Assembly: GCA_029204225.1 (NCBI GenBank)
Contig: CM055092.1
Coordinates: forward strand, 79,568,838-79,632,837
Length of the DNA stretch: 64,000 nt
Direction of reading: 5' to 3'
Origin: Diphasiastrum complanatum
Taxonomy: Eukaryota; Streptophyta; Lycopodiopsida; Lycopodiales; Lycopodiaceae
Shown: positions 22,348-33,494 of the stretch, piece after piece
How the letters are laid out: every line of letters begins with the position of its first letter
Numbering within the stretch: position 1 is the first letter of the stretch
Notes under the pieces: model-generated
What the model was told of the DNA's origin: nothing
The model's database searches: none
What the model saw: the letters and a program-made list of their open reading frames with translations, nothing else
Translations under genes and position numbers: made by a program

Positions 22348-25300
22348 CTAGCTGCCCGCCTCGGAGCTGTCGTCGTGGAGGCAATGGCATGTCCTCAAGC
22401 TTAATGTCATCCTTCCCATCATCAAAGTCACCCTCATCCTCCTCATCCGATCCCTCATGGATTCCTCATTTGAGTTAGAGCTAGAGGGACTCTCAGAGGT
22501 GTTTGAGACTGTTGCATGGCTCGGGCCCTCTCCTGCGCTCCTGGTCTTGCGTGCTGCAGCTCGAGTGGTAGGCCTTGCACAATGCACACAAGGAAATTGG
22601 AATCAGGACTTAGACTCGAGTCTTGACATGTCATATCACTTTTAAGTTTTAACTTACAATTCAAATTACAAATTAGTAATTACAATTTACAATCTAGTAA
22701 TCTACTAGCTAGTATATTTACAAAACTTCAAAGTACTAAAAGCCTACTAATGTAATGCAGTGAATCGGGGAATCGGGCATCAAAATCAACCTGCAGCTGC
22801 TAAGGCCTCCCGATGGAGTAGAGCATAGACATCCTCCTCATCTTGTGATCTTGGTGGCAAGTCCGGAACCTTTGCCACATCGATCTCATCGGGATTAACC
22901 TACGAAAATTAAAATTAAACCAAGATTTCGATTCTCAATAGTAAGTACTAGTAAACGATTTTAAAAAAATAGCAGATTTGAAACGTAAACGTTGAAAGTT
23001 GAAACTTGAAGCATGAAGGTTCTAACTTTTTAGTGTTTTGTCTAGACTCTACTATCTAGACAAATCATGATTCATGGTAGATACTAGACTCTATAGAATT
23101 CAGATTAATCATTACCTGTACGGGCTCCCCGGTCTCTCTTAGCTTCTTCACAAGCCGTAAATTGGCATGCACATACACCAACCTCTCCAGCTGCGTAGTA
23201 GAAAGTCTGTTCCTCCTCTTCGTATGAATCAGAGAGAACACACTCCAATTTCTCTCACATGCAACTGTTGCGCAATCTTGTGAGAAGACGCGGATGGCAA
23301 GTTTCTGCAACTTGGGAATATCATTCCCGTATTTCATCCACTATGAAACAGGGCGCAAATTGCCCTTCCCTCAGCATGGCAACTACACGACCGAAATCGA
23401 GGCGCTTGGTCTTGAACATTCAACATTCATCACCATTCAAATTTCAAAATAGTAGATACTAAATGCTTACAAGTTACTATTATTAAGTTTTAACTAGCAG
23501 CTAGCTTAAGCCTTAGACTTCATACATATACATACTACATAGATGAATACATACTTGAATACATATTACAATTTACTAATTACACAGTACATACTTGAAT
23601 AAATTCAAGTCATCCATGAGTGCATCCTGATCCCTAGGATCAGGATAGATAGAGGAGACATAGGAATGTCATCCTTGCTTGAGCTCTCGATCATGGAATT
23701 GATCTTCTGTCCTTCATAGTAGATGAAGCAAGCAAGCCACGACATGCAGAGGTTGATGGAACCACTGCCATCTTCCTAGAAATAGGCCCCTTACTTTTTC
23801 CAGCTTGCAAACAATCAGGAGTGAAACTAAAGTCTAATCATGAATGTCAATGAAGATTCAAGAATCAACTTTGAAACTTTCAACGCAGTAATATACCTGT
23901 CAGGAGCCATGGTGGTGCAACTCTGAAGCTGCTCTCCCAGCTTGTCCATAAACTTATAAAGAAGGCCTAAAGTGAAACCCTCTCTATCAATAAGGCGAAA
24001 CACACTATAGATAGGCTGCATGGATATGACAATGAAGCGTGCATCATCCCAAAATGAAGTCCCCATCACGATTGCCTCAAATCTCCTGGCCCTGGCCTCT
24101 CGTGATCGGCCCCACTCTGCCCAATGGGGTGAAACCACTGTCATCTTCAGGTTTCCATGCACTTTTATGACCCGCTTCAAAACAATGAACATATAGACAA
24201 ACCTAGGATGAAAATCATGGCAAAATTCAAATTCTATGAGCACTAAAACTTGAAGCTAAACCAAAATTGCAATTTTCAAATCAAAAAATAGGAAATAAGT
24301 TGTCAGGTTGGAAGTTGGAACTTGGTTACCTAGTGGGAGCAAGCCTCAAGAGATCCAAGGTGGAATAGGACCTGAAGATGCTCAAGACCCTCTATCTCTT
24401 GGTGACAAATCTCACCAAGAATTGTGCCATGTCTACAACCTCCTTGACCCAAGGTAATCCCCCAATGTCTTCAACTAGGAGGTCAAGACAATGTGCAGTA
24501 CATGGACTCTAGAAAATCCAAGGGTACTTCTCATTCACCATCTTTCCCATGGCAACACAATTGGACGCGTTGTCCGTGACAACCTGCATTGGAATTCTGA
24601 CAAAGGTCGAATCATAACTCATGAACATTCACCATTGAGCATTCCGGAAGCAAATGCAAATGCAAATTGCAAATGTAAAATTTAAATGGCAAGTGCAAAT
24701 TGCAACGTTCAAAACAATAATCACGATTCACAAAATGTAAGTTGTAAGTTGTAACTCACTAAGTTCTAACCTCAAAGTTGAGAGCTCAATGTTGAAAGTT
24801 GAAACTTGGCAAGTGCATACCTGGACAACATTCTCTTTTCCGACCTCCTCAATGGCCTGTGAGATGTACTCAAACAATCTCTTGCCATCCAATGCTATGC
24901 CTGGCTCCGACGTATCAATGGATCTCAAAAACATGGTGCCCATGCAAGAAGACACCAATATATTCACAAGATGGCGCCTCCTTGCATCCGTCCAACCATC
25001 TGCTATTATAGTGCATCCAAACCTAAAACATTCGACAACACTTTCAACTAACTAAGTTACAAACTTGGAGATTGAAAGTTCAAAGTTAGAAACTTGAAAG
25101 TACTAATTTCTAAAGTAGTAAGTGGCAAGTGCAAAGGTTTTGAAGATGTAAGGTTACAAGTATACCTCGCCCATGACTTCCTAATGGGCTGTAGGTCAAC
25201 ATCCATGGACTGCCGCTCAGCATGTAGCTCTCTCGTCCTCAACTGCTCCATGGTCGGATATGAGATACTGCTCGCATCATATCCCTCCATGCAGGGGTCT

Positions 25301-25595
25301 GTGCCACATGAAAAGGGAGGTCACACAAGTAAAAGCACCTCCTAACAACAATAGCACCTGCCTCCCTATGCGATTGCTGGAAGGCTGCCACAAAAACATC
25401 CCTGCCTCTCACATGTCCTCGACCCCGTCCCCTAACAGTGCTACCAGTAGCACTACTGCCTGCCCCACCAACTGGCACTGCAGGAGTCTCTCCAGAAGAA
25501 GGTGGAATGGATGCTGCAGCGGAACTAGTGCCGGCTACGATGGGGAATCTCGGCGCTCTGCCGCACCTGTAACAATACCTGTTACAGTTAGGCTT
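22348..25595 (-). pseudogene. hAT transposase pseudogene, right arm (more complete)
   Basis: Minus-strand counterpart of the left arm, keeping exons lost there. From the N-terminus: a Gly/Arg-rich start and a block reading VRGRDVFVAAFQQSHREAGA and CFYLCDLPFHVAQTPAW (25478-25260); MEQLRTRELHAERQSM (25250-25180); the DUF659 block (about 25010-24810); DNASNCVAMGKMV and AHCLDLLVEDIG (24580-24460); a block absent on the left (24230-23880, SPHWAEWGRSREARARRFE and FWDDARFIVISMQPIYSVFRL); the dimerisation block (23337-23065, CERNWSVFSLIHTKRRNRLS); and the acidic tail (22587-22348). Internal stops remain (for example before SPCTAH), so it is inactive. No BED zinc finger could be confirmed. Confidence 0.88.
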
Positions 25596-25739
25596 TAGGT
25601 ATTAAATTATAGTCAGTGAGAGAGCTCAAAGAACGGTCACTAATTACTCATTAGTAATCAAAGTTTAAAGTTATAGACTGAACTTTTAAGTTTTAGCTTT
25701 AGATCAAATTTCAATCAATGTCATTGATCTCCCTCTCTT

Positions 25740-26640
25740 GCTACAACTCCCACCCCCCTCTCTGATGGCTGTTCGCCTGATTCGGCTCCTCTTCCGTCTT
25801 CTGACCCTATTCTTCCCACACTGACCTTTGCTCACTCTTCCTCCTTCCCGGCACCATAGTCTACAGCCAATATTCTGTATACGCCTTCTAAATCAACTGA
25901 ACTTTTTTCATCTTGGCAGATTGATCAATTCAAGGCAGATTTCCAATTTTTGCAGCATGAAATTTCACAGCTGAAAGGAACGGTTACTTCTTTGATCAAT
26001 GAGAAGAAGTTATTGCAGTCCAAGGTTGCCTCACTCGAACAATCCATCGGGATCAAACAGGCCGCAGCTTCGGAATCCACCACCAACATGCTACGGGAGC
26101 TAGAAACCAAGATTGAGAAGCAACATGAAGAGGCCCTTTTCTGGGCATCAATTTTGAAAAAGGGCACCAAACCTAGCGCTCCCATCTCCTCGGGTACCTC
26201 GGCCACCATCTCGGAAGAGAAATTTTGAGACCAAAAAGCCCACAATATTAGAGTTCGCGGAGTTCTGGATACACAGGATGCATTGGCTGAAGCCAAACGC
26301 TTTCTCGACATCACTCTCGGACATAGGACAGAGGGGTTGGACACCGCATGGAGAACCACTAGAGATGCAGCCACACTCGTTATTCGTTGACCACTAGAGA
26401 TGCAGCCACACTCGTTATTCGTTTCACCTCCCTTGAGAGTCATCGAGATGCTTTGTGGTGTAGAGCTAAGCTACGTGGTACCACTATCTATATGGACGAC
26501 GACCTCACATATATCTAGGTAGAGGAGAGGCGTAAGGCCTTTCAGGCAGCCCGTGAGTCTAGCAGACGAATCATTTACCGAGATCAACGAGTGCGTTTTT
26601 TTGACAGTGCACCTAGCAGCTCCCAATGCTAGGGATTTGG
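25740..26640 (+). pseudogene. LINE ORF1 remnant (coiled coil plus L1-type C-terminal region)
   Basis: Frame 25915-26228 encodes a coiled coil with heptad-like leucines (QHEISQLKGTVTSLINEKKL … LLQSKVASLEQ … MLRELETKIEKQHEEA). After a stop it continues as DTQDALAEAKRFLDITLG, LVIRFTSLESHRDALW, LRGTTIYMDDDLTYI and EERRKAFQAARESSRRI. This order resembles the L1-type ORF1 RNA-binding protein (coiled coil, RRM-like part, then a C-terminal part with INEDLT-like and ERRK-like motifs). No CCHC zinc knuckle is visible, although most plant L1 ORF1 proteins have one. A 35-bp duplication (26355-26424) and stops break it. Confidence 0.6.
26355..26424. repeat. 35-bp tandem duplication in LINE ORF1
   Basis: ACCACTAGAGATGCAGCCAC… occurs twice in succession (26355-26389, 26390-26424). 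35 is not a multiple of 3, so it shifts the frame. Confidence 0.92.
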
Positions 26641-26684
26641 GGTCCCCGGGTTCGGGAGTGCCCCGGGGTCCCATCCACACCATC

Positions 26685-29600
26685 GCCGGATTGGAGTATG
26701 GAACTGTGATGGTTTACACTCATCTTCCATAGCTGGCGACTTGATCGATTTCATCACTGACATAGATTTATTGCTCTTTCATGAGAGTCAGGAGAGAGGA
26801 TTACCTATTTTTCCAGGATACAGATGGGATTCCATATACAGACTTGAGACTAGATTAGCTAGCAGTCGTGGATCCGGAGGTGTTGCATGCTTATACAGAG
26901 AGTCTCTTCATCCGAGCATTGAGTTCATCAGACACGACGAGCATGCACGGTATATATGGATTCGTATTGCTGGGCAGGATATTGGTTTGGACAGGGTCCT
27001 CTTTGTGGCGGCATGTTATTTTCCTCCAGGGTCTTCGTCCTTTGCTGAGGGCACAGGTTCACCCTACCTTGATTTATCGCCTGATATTATCAGATTCGCA
27101 GAGCGGGGGCATATTCTCCTCACTGGGGATTTTAATGCCCGAACCTCTTCACGACAGTTTGAGTTTTATGACATCACCGACTAGCTCCGCGTTCATGCCC
27201 TTGACAACGATGACATGGGAGTTGCCAGGATTTCAGAGGACAGCTTGGGACCTACTACCCCTTACGGTGAGCATTTATTGCAGTTTGGAGAGGCCCTTGA
27301 GTTAGCCATTCACAATAGCCTAACTTGTTGGCCAAAATCCGGCAATTATACTTGTCACCCTCACAGTGGTGGACATAGTGTTGTGGATTATCTCATGGGA
27401 TCACCATCTTCCATACCTCATCTCTGATTTTCATGTATCTCCCACCACTCTCTCTGATCATTCCTTTCTCTCCTTCGCTATCGGCCGCCTCCCACCTCCC
27501 CAGCCATCCTCACACCCCTTGCTTACACGGGCACCCAAGTATACATTCAGTTCTCTCTATACACCAGTCTACCAGGAGTTCCTAACCTCCTTGCTCCATT
27601 CCTTCTCTCACGATAGTACAGTCGAGACTCAAGTTGCCTTTCTTAGCACTTCTCTTCATACCGTTGCTTCCCTTGCTTTTCCATCTAAACCCTGTAAAAG
27701 CAGACGCACCCGTTCCTCGTCGATACGACCCCCACACCTCCGCGGTATGATGCTGAATGTCGCTCTCTTCATCAGCTTGTCACCCATGCCCGTTCTCACG
27801 ATCCTCATCTCCTCCACTCTGCCAGGCGCTCTTACCATCGCACACTCCGCCGAAAAAAGCGTATCTATGATGACTATGAAGGAACATGTCTTGTTGATCT
27901 TCTCTTCAGTTCCTCTTTAGGCGCCTTTTGGCGTGAGTTTATCCCTCGTGCTCCACCACCCCTCCTGGATGACCTCCGCATATGGACCGAATACGCTACC
28001 AACCTGTATACCATACCCACTGACGCACCCATCTCTATCTCCCCACGCCCCTTTGAATTCACCTTCTTCACATCATCTGACATGGTACTTACGGCCATCA
28101 AGAGAATGAAGTCCCATAAAGCAAGAGATATCGAAGACCTTGAATCTAAACTCCTAACCCATGCTTCCGACCTCCTTGCTCCCACACTAGCCACTCTCCT
28201 CAATTCTGCCGTTGTCTCTGGTTTCCCCTCATCCTGGTGCACCAACATCATCCACCCTATTCATAAAAATGGTGATCCCATGATTCCTGGTAATTATCGC
28301 ACCATCATGATCGGACATGTTCTCACGAAGCTCTATGGTACCATACTCCAATCTGCAGTGAGTTCAGAGGCGGAAGCTCGGAGATTACATGCATTGGGGC
28401 AGGCAGGTTTCCGATCTCATTATTCTACCACTGTCCATATTTTTACACCTCGAGCTTTGATTGAGGAAGCTAAGTACAGGAAAGAGAGGGTTTACTATTG
28501 TTTTGTGGATTTCAGGAAAGCCTTCGATTCTGTACCACGCTCCCTGCTCATTCAGAGATTTCGTGACGTTGGTTTTTCCACTGATACTGTTCTAGCAGTG
28601 ATGGCTCTTTATGAGAAGGTATTGGGATGTTTCCGACATAGCAGTGGCCTATTTGATCACATTTGGAGCACCATTGGGGTGAAACATGGGTGCTCTCTTT
28701 AACCGGTTCTCTTTGGATTGTATATTGATGAGTGACAACGAGTCATCTCACAGTGTGGCGGGGGTGGCTGTAGACTTGGCACCATTCTGATTGCTATTCT
28801 CCTTTATGCGGATGATGTAGTACTAGTATCCCCGACCAGAGAGGATTTGCAGAGGCAGCTGGATTGTTTACAGGGATTTTGTACCAGATGGGGGTTGGGG
28901 GTGAACACTGCAAAGACCAAGGTTATGGTCCTCAACACTTCTCAAGCCTTCATGCAGCGCCAATGCTCGCAATAAGTGTAGACTCTTTGATACTATTGTC
29001 ACCCCCACAGCCTTATATGCAGCAGAGACATGGTGTACCGGCCTCCCTTCGTCACATTGGGCCAGCATTTCACGATTGCAGACCACCATGTTAGCTCGTA
29101 TGATTTGGGCGAAGCCCTCGGTTCCACATGAGATCCTTCTTGTAGAGTTTGCCGTTCCACCCATTCATATATATGTCGCGTTCCAGCTTATCGCATACAT
29201 TCAGAGAATCCAGGCTCTGCCCGATGAGGATATGAGATATACACAGACAACACTTGTTTCCTCACACTTTCTTCATGACCAGGATTATCGACTATCATGG
29301 TTCTCTCAGGCATCCCATTTCCTCGAGTCATTTGATATCTCCATTATAGAGCTCCCCTCAGGTACTCATCAGTATATCAAGTGCATCTTATATCGGGCAT
29401 ATCTTGACCGTACTTGGGGGCGACAGCTTGGAGTTAAACCCGGCTACTACTGGACTCATTTTATTGAGCTTGACATAAAGGGTTCCCGGTCTTACCACAT
29501 TATTTGGACTTGAGACTATCACATTGCCTCAGATTTACATTGGGACAGCTCCGCGTATCATCACATAAGTTGGCTATTGAGACTGGTAGATTCCAGGGTA

Positions 29601-30013
29601 CCTCGAGAGAGGAGCGGATTTGCCAGTTATGCTCTTTAGAGGAGGTGGAGTTAGAGGAGCACTTTATCTCTAGGTGCCCGATATATTACGAGATCAGAGG
29701 GAGATACCACTGTTTATTCCGTGACACACCTGTCACCTTACGATCGCTCATAGCTTATGAGGATTCCCGATGCGCGACACTCATGATACGAGAGATGTTT
29801 ATACTACGACAAGATTTGTCTCAGACAGCCCAACAAAGTCAGGTTTCTCAGCCTCAGATCACTTCTTTCTTCTCCAGGAGGAGAGGACGATTTGATGACG
29901 GTGACGACGACGACCTACTTGCCCACAGAGATCAGAGACAGCGTCCCACACATACCCATGCTGTAGCACGAGCTACTCGACCTATCACGAGGAGACCTCT
30001 TCATCCTCCCTGA
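26685..30013 (+). pseudogene. LINE ORF2: endonuclease, reverse transcriptase, C-terminal zinc motif (broken)
   Basis: Endonuclease (APE type) at about 26685-27480: IGVWNCDG start, LLLFHESQERG, GSGGVACLYRES, ILLTGDFNART and the final LSDHSFLSF. Reverse transcriptase at about 28040-28960: IIHPIHKNGDPMIPGNYRTI, QAGFRSHYST, YYCFVDFRKAFDSVPRSLL, STIGVKHGCSL, then the catalytic LLYADDVVLVS at about 28795-28830. The C-terminal part contains CQLCSLEEVELEEHFISRC (29620-29680), a CCHC motif usual after LINE RT, and ends with a PCNA-box-like QPQITSFF (29849-29872), an RRRGR cluster and an Asp-rich stretch. TAG or TGA stops (27182, 28700, 28735) and frameshifts show it is dead. The 3' untranslated region runs to about 30320 and includes AATAAA. 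Confidence 0.9.
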
Positions 30014-30315
30014 CGACGTCAGAGACCACAGTGGCCCTTCATGCCGCAGGCCGTATTACATCTTTCTATAGCATCAGCATCAGCAGGACAGGATTAGATG
30101 ATAGCATCATACCTCACTCATGACTTTTAGCAGTATACATGCTCCCACATGTTTCTTATAGCATCACATCTATTTCGATTCATAGCTTTAGCTCTAGATT
30201 TGCTACTTTTGTTACTGTTTTGGAGACGTTTCATACGCTCCTATGGTTACCACATACTTGACATGTACATTTACTAGTCTTATATGCCTTTTGGCATGGA
30301 AAATACATTAATAAA

Positions 30316-30320
<5 letters not shown>

Positions 30321-30400
<80 letters not shown>
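30321..30400. repeat. (CT)40 at the tail of the first LINE
   Basis: Directly follows ATTAATAAAGCTTT, the 3' end of the first LINE. The second LINE copy starts at about 30401. The second copy ends in TTTCTTTCTTTCTCTCTC at the same place, so a pyrimidine tail seems to be a family trait and this run an expansion of it. Confidence 0.95.
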
Positions 30401-30402
<2 letters not shown>

Positions 30403-32158
30403 GGCAGAGGCATGGTGCACGGGCCTCCCCTCTTCACACTGGGCCAGCCTTTCACGATTACAGACCACCATGCTAGCTCGGTTGATTCAAGCAAAGCCTT
30501 TTGTCCCACATGAGATTCTTTTGGCCGAGTTTGCAGTTCCACCTATACAGATTGAGGCAGCTCTTCAGCTCATCACCTATATTCAGAGGATACAGGCACT
30601 GCCAGAGATAGACAGACGATACATACAGATTGCACTTTCATCCTCACATGGCCTTCATGATCAGGGCTATAGACGCTATAGACTATCATGGTTCTCTCAG
30701 GCATCTCACCTCCTACTTGAGTCATTTGGTATCTCCATCACTGTGCTTCCCTCAGATACCCATCAGTATATCAGACGATTTCTCTATCGAGCATACCTAG
30801 AGCGGACTTGGAGCAGCCAGTTAGGAGTTAAGCCAGATTTCTACCAGACCTACTTTTTGGAGCTGGATGTATCAGGGACCCCAGTCATGCCACGCTACTT
30901 GGATTCAGGGCTATCACATTGCCTCAGATTCACACTGGGACAGCTCAGGGTGTCTTCTCACCAGCTAGCTATTGAGACGGGGAGGTTCCATGGTATTCCC
31001 AGAGTGGAGCGGATTTGCCAGTTGTGCTCCCTCGGTGAGGTGGAGTCTGAGGAGCATTTTATCTTCAGATGCCCGGTATATTATGAGATCAGAGGGAAGA
31101 TATCACTGCTTGTTTCGAGACATACCTACCACTCTATGTTCTCTCATAGCCTATGAGGACCCACGGTGTGTCACGCTGATGGTACACGAGATGTTCATAT
31201 TGCGGAGAGATCTACACAGGACATCTTGTTAAAGTTAATGTTTACTTTAGTACCCCTAATGTTATCATTTAGGATTAATTAGTGTTAGTTTGGCCATGCC
31301 TGCGTGCTATTATAGGGGCCATTACTATTTATAGTAAGTCCTATTTTAGGATCTTTACTATTTATAGTAAATTCGTTTTTTAGTCATACATGTAGGTGGG
31401 CGCACTACTACTAGAATAGGATTTGCTTTTATCACTTAGAAATTCATCTTGGGTGTTTACCCAATATAGGTAGTAATTATAGCAATTAGCTTCTTGTCTT
31501 TTGCTATTTGCTTTATGCTTTTTACCTTACACATAGTTTAGAGAAAGTATATATGTAGGCTGGCGCCCTACCTCAATTGTAATGGGACAGAGTTGGAGTA
31601 CATCTCTTCATCATTGTTGTTCTCTCTCATGTGTATGACTATTGTCTAACAACAATAGGAATCTTGTCTTGGGTTACTTGTATGATCAAGTTGGTTTTCT
31701 AACACATCCCAGCACATTACATCTCAGTCATTGATCACTTCATTCTTTACTAGACGGAGATCACGTGTCTCAGTACCCGAGGATGATGACTACTACGATG
31801 ACGAGGATGACAGTCGCTTACATGCCCACAGAGATCAGAGACGATGTACCTCCCATACTGCCAGGATAGCCATACCTCATATACAGAGACATACTACACA
31901 CGCTCATGCTCATAGACGACACCAGCGGGCTCCAGTGCTTTCTCATGTTGCGGCTCGCATTACATCTTTCTACAGCACCAGCACAGACTTGACATCTTGA
32001 TTGCAGATGATTACTTGTTTATTTAGTTGATACTAGCTGTTTTCTTTATTTCAGTTTTGGAGACGTTCTATGCGCTCCCATGGTTACTACACACTTGACA
32101 TGTACCTCATTTTTGACATGGAAAAGACATTAATAAAGCTTTCTTTCTTTCTCTCTCG
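30401..32158 (+). pseudogene. Second LINE copy, 5'-truncated
   Basis: Matches the first LINE from about 29026 onward (AEAWCTGLPSSHWASLSRLQTTMLAR…), so it lacks ORF1, the endonuclease and nearly all of RT. The zinc motif reads CQLCSLGEVESEEHFIFRC (31015-31075), and the C-terminal end QSLITSFF then TRRRSR (31725 onward). It is interrupted by a solo LTR at 31227-31704. The 3' untranslated region matches copy 1 (GTTTTGGAGACG … ATTAATAAAGC) and ends in a CTTT/CT tail. Truncation at the 5' end is normal for LINE insertion. Confidence 0.9.
31227..31704 (+). mobile_element. Solo LTR inserted in the second LINE
   Basis: 478 bases with TG … CA ends (TGTTAAAGTTAATG … TTTTCTAACA), flanked by CATCT (31222-31226) and CATCC (31705-31709), a 5-bp target duplication with one change. 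Removing it restores continuity with the first LINE. It resembles the copia 3' LTR at 16335. No internal domain remains, as expected from recombination between two LTRs. Confidence 0.82.
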
Positions 32159-32169
32159 GGCTTCTCTAT

Positions 32170-32342
32170 CGTGACAAAAAGTGAAAACAGACACCCCTCG
32201 GGCCCGCGCTGTATCGCAAAAAAATTTGTGTTTTTTCAACAGTTGTTTCAAACAATGAAACTCCGTTTCAAAACGGGGTCGTTTCGTACGTCCCGTTTCG
32301 AACGCGTTTCAGCGTTCGAACCGCTTTTTGAGGAAACACTGC
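32170..32342 (-). repeat. Right terminal inverted repeat
   Basis: Reverse complement begins CAGTGTTTCCTCAAAA and follows the left repeat at 17420 for about 160-170 bases with an estimated 85% identity; the inner edge carries the same TTTTCACTTTTTG. It lies directly after the tail of the second LINE. Together the two repeats enclose 14.9 kb. Confidence 0.9.
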
Positions 32343-33093
32343 AACCGATCTTCACTAAACAAAGAACCAATAGCTTCTGATTCTTTAGCTATTACCTCCA
32401 ACAGAATTTCAGCTTGTAGTAGATAGGAAAGAGAGCCTTTCCACAACCAAATCTACTCAAAAATTTGCAGCAAACAATAAGCTGAAAATAGGAGCACCAG
32501 ATATATTCCAATCTGCAACCGAAGTGCCCAAAAGATAATGGATAGATGGTTGTTTTTCTGCACAAAAAAAAAACAACTTCTTGAAAATTAGGTTAGCTTC
32601 GATTGAAGCCTACACCGAAACCCAATTAGGAAGCCAAATAGTGTGATCAACACACACTTCAATAGGGCTGTTGAAAGCCCCCTACTACTTGTTGAAAATC
32701 TGCAATTTTCTAGCCACAAATTTGCCCTAACCCAAAATAGGGTATGCTGAATATTGGGCGCCCTCCTTCACAACTGCAAACCTGAAAAAAAAAGCAAGAT
32801 AAGAAGGCTCCAAAACCCCAAATCAAAAGCAGATTTTTGGGTGCCCTCCTCCAAACAAAACTTGCTGAAAACTGGTTGCAAAAACATCAGATTTGAGATG
32901 CTGATTTTTGGGCACCAAAAATTGCTCCTCCAAGATTTGTCATGTGCGCCCTCCTTCAACCTGAAAAGATTCAAGAAAGCTAATCCAAACTCCACTTGGA
33001 AAAATCAGCAGGATGCTAAAATTTCAGGACAAAAAGTAGAGTAGCTCCTCTTCTGGTAGGGCGCCAACATACAAGCTTGTTGCAGATCCGGTA
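32343..33093 (-). other. Leader-like non-coding region of a minus-strand LTR element
   Basis: Lies downstream (in minus-strand sense) of a primer-binding site. Plus-strand sequence has repeated phrases such as TTTTTGGGTGCCCTCCTCCA and GGGCGCCCTCCTTCA but no protein. Probably an untranslated leader; it is cut off on the left by the inverted repeat. Confidence 0.4.
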
Positions 33094-33105
33094 GCCCTGA
33101 TACCA
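33094..33105 (-). promoter_or_regulatory. Primer-binding site, minus strand
   Basis: Minus strand reads TGGTATCAGGGC, one base from the common TGGTATCAGAGC initiator tRNA-Met type. It abuts the LTR at 33106 without a gap. Confidence 0.75.
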
Positions 33106-33494
33106 TGTAGGAAAACAAGAGTCAAGGCACCAAGATCTAGCTATCAATCAATCTCCACAAGACACGAGAGAAGAGGCTGGGCGCCCTCCTCTAAGAGAGA
33201 GAGAGAGAAAACAGCAACACAAGTAGTGGAGTGCAATGCTTAGCCAAAACTGAAAAATGTGACACAATAAGCCAATATGTACTCTATCTACTTACTGAAT
33301 GTAGGGCAGCCCCAAAAGTCCAGATAGGGCCCCTAAACCAAATTACACCTCTAAGGACCCACGAATCAGTACATGACCCAAATTGGGTCCATCACAAATT
33401 AAGACAAACTTAACATGGCCTAAATAACTAAATACCCATGGTTACACAAATCTCGACCTTTTGGGTCAAAGTAACCTATGGATTAACTTTAGCA
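33106..33494 (-). mobile_element. 5' LTR of a minus-strand element
   Basis: On the plus strand it runs from TGTAGGAAAACAAGAG to TTAACTTTAGCA (389 bases); in minus sense TGCTAAAGTTAATCC … TCCTACA. The start resembles the copia LTRs at 16335 and 31227 (TAAAGTTAAT), so the same broad family is likely. The 33495-33890 stretch beyond it has no recognisable feature. Confidence 0.65.

Larger units (their letters stand above)
18613..25729. repeat. 7.1-kb palindrome of two tail-to-tail hAT copies
   Basis: The first 100 bases from 18613 (GATCAATGACATTGATTG…) match the reverse complement of the last 100 ending at 25729, and the match continues through all hAT exons and introns of both arms to a centre near 21870-21880. 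Spot comparisons suggest about 95% identity outside indels. The right arm is several hundred bases longer because the left arm has two deletions. Similarity stops abruptly at both outer ends. Confidence 0.92.

Noticed and set aside
18600-25740. Target-site duplication around the hAT palindrome
   Set aside because: Flanks GATTCTTGAATCTTGTTT and TCCCTCTCTTGCTACAAC share no clear 8-bp repeat.
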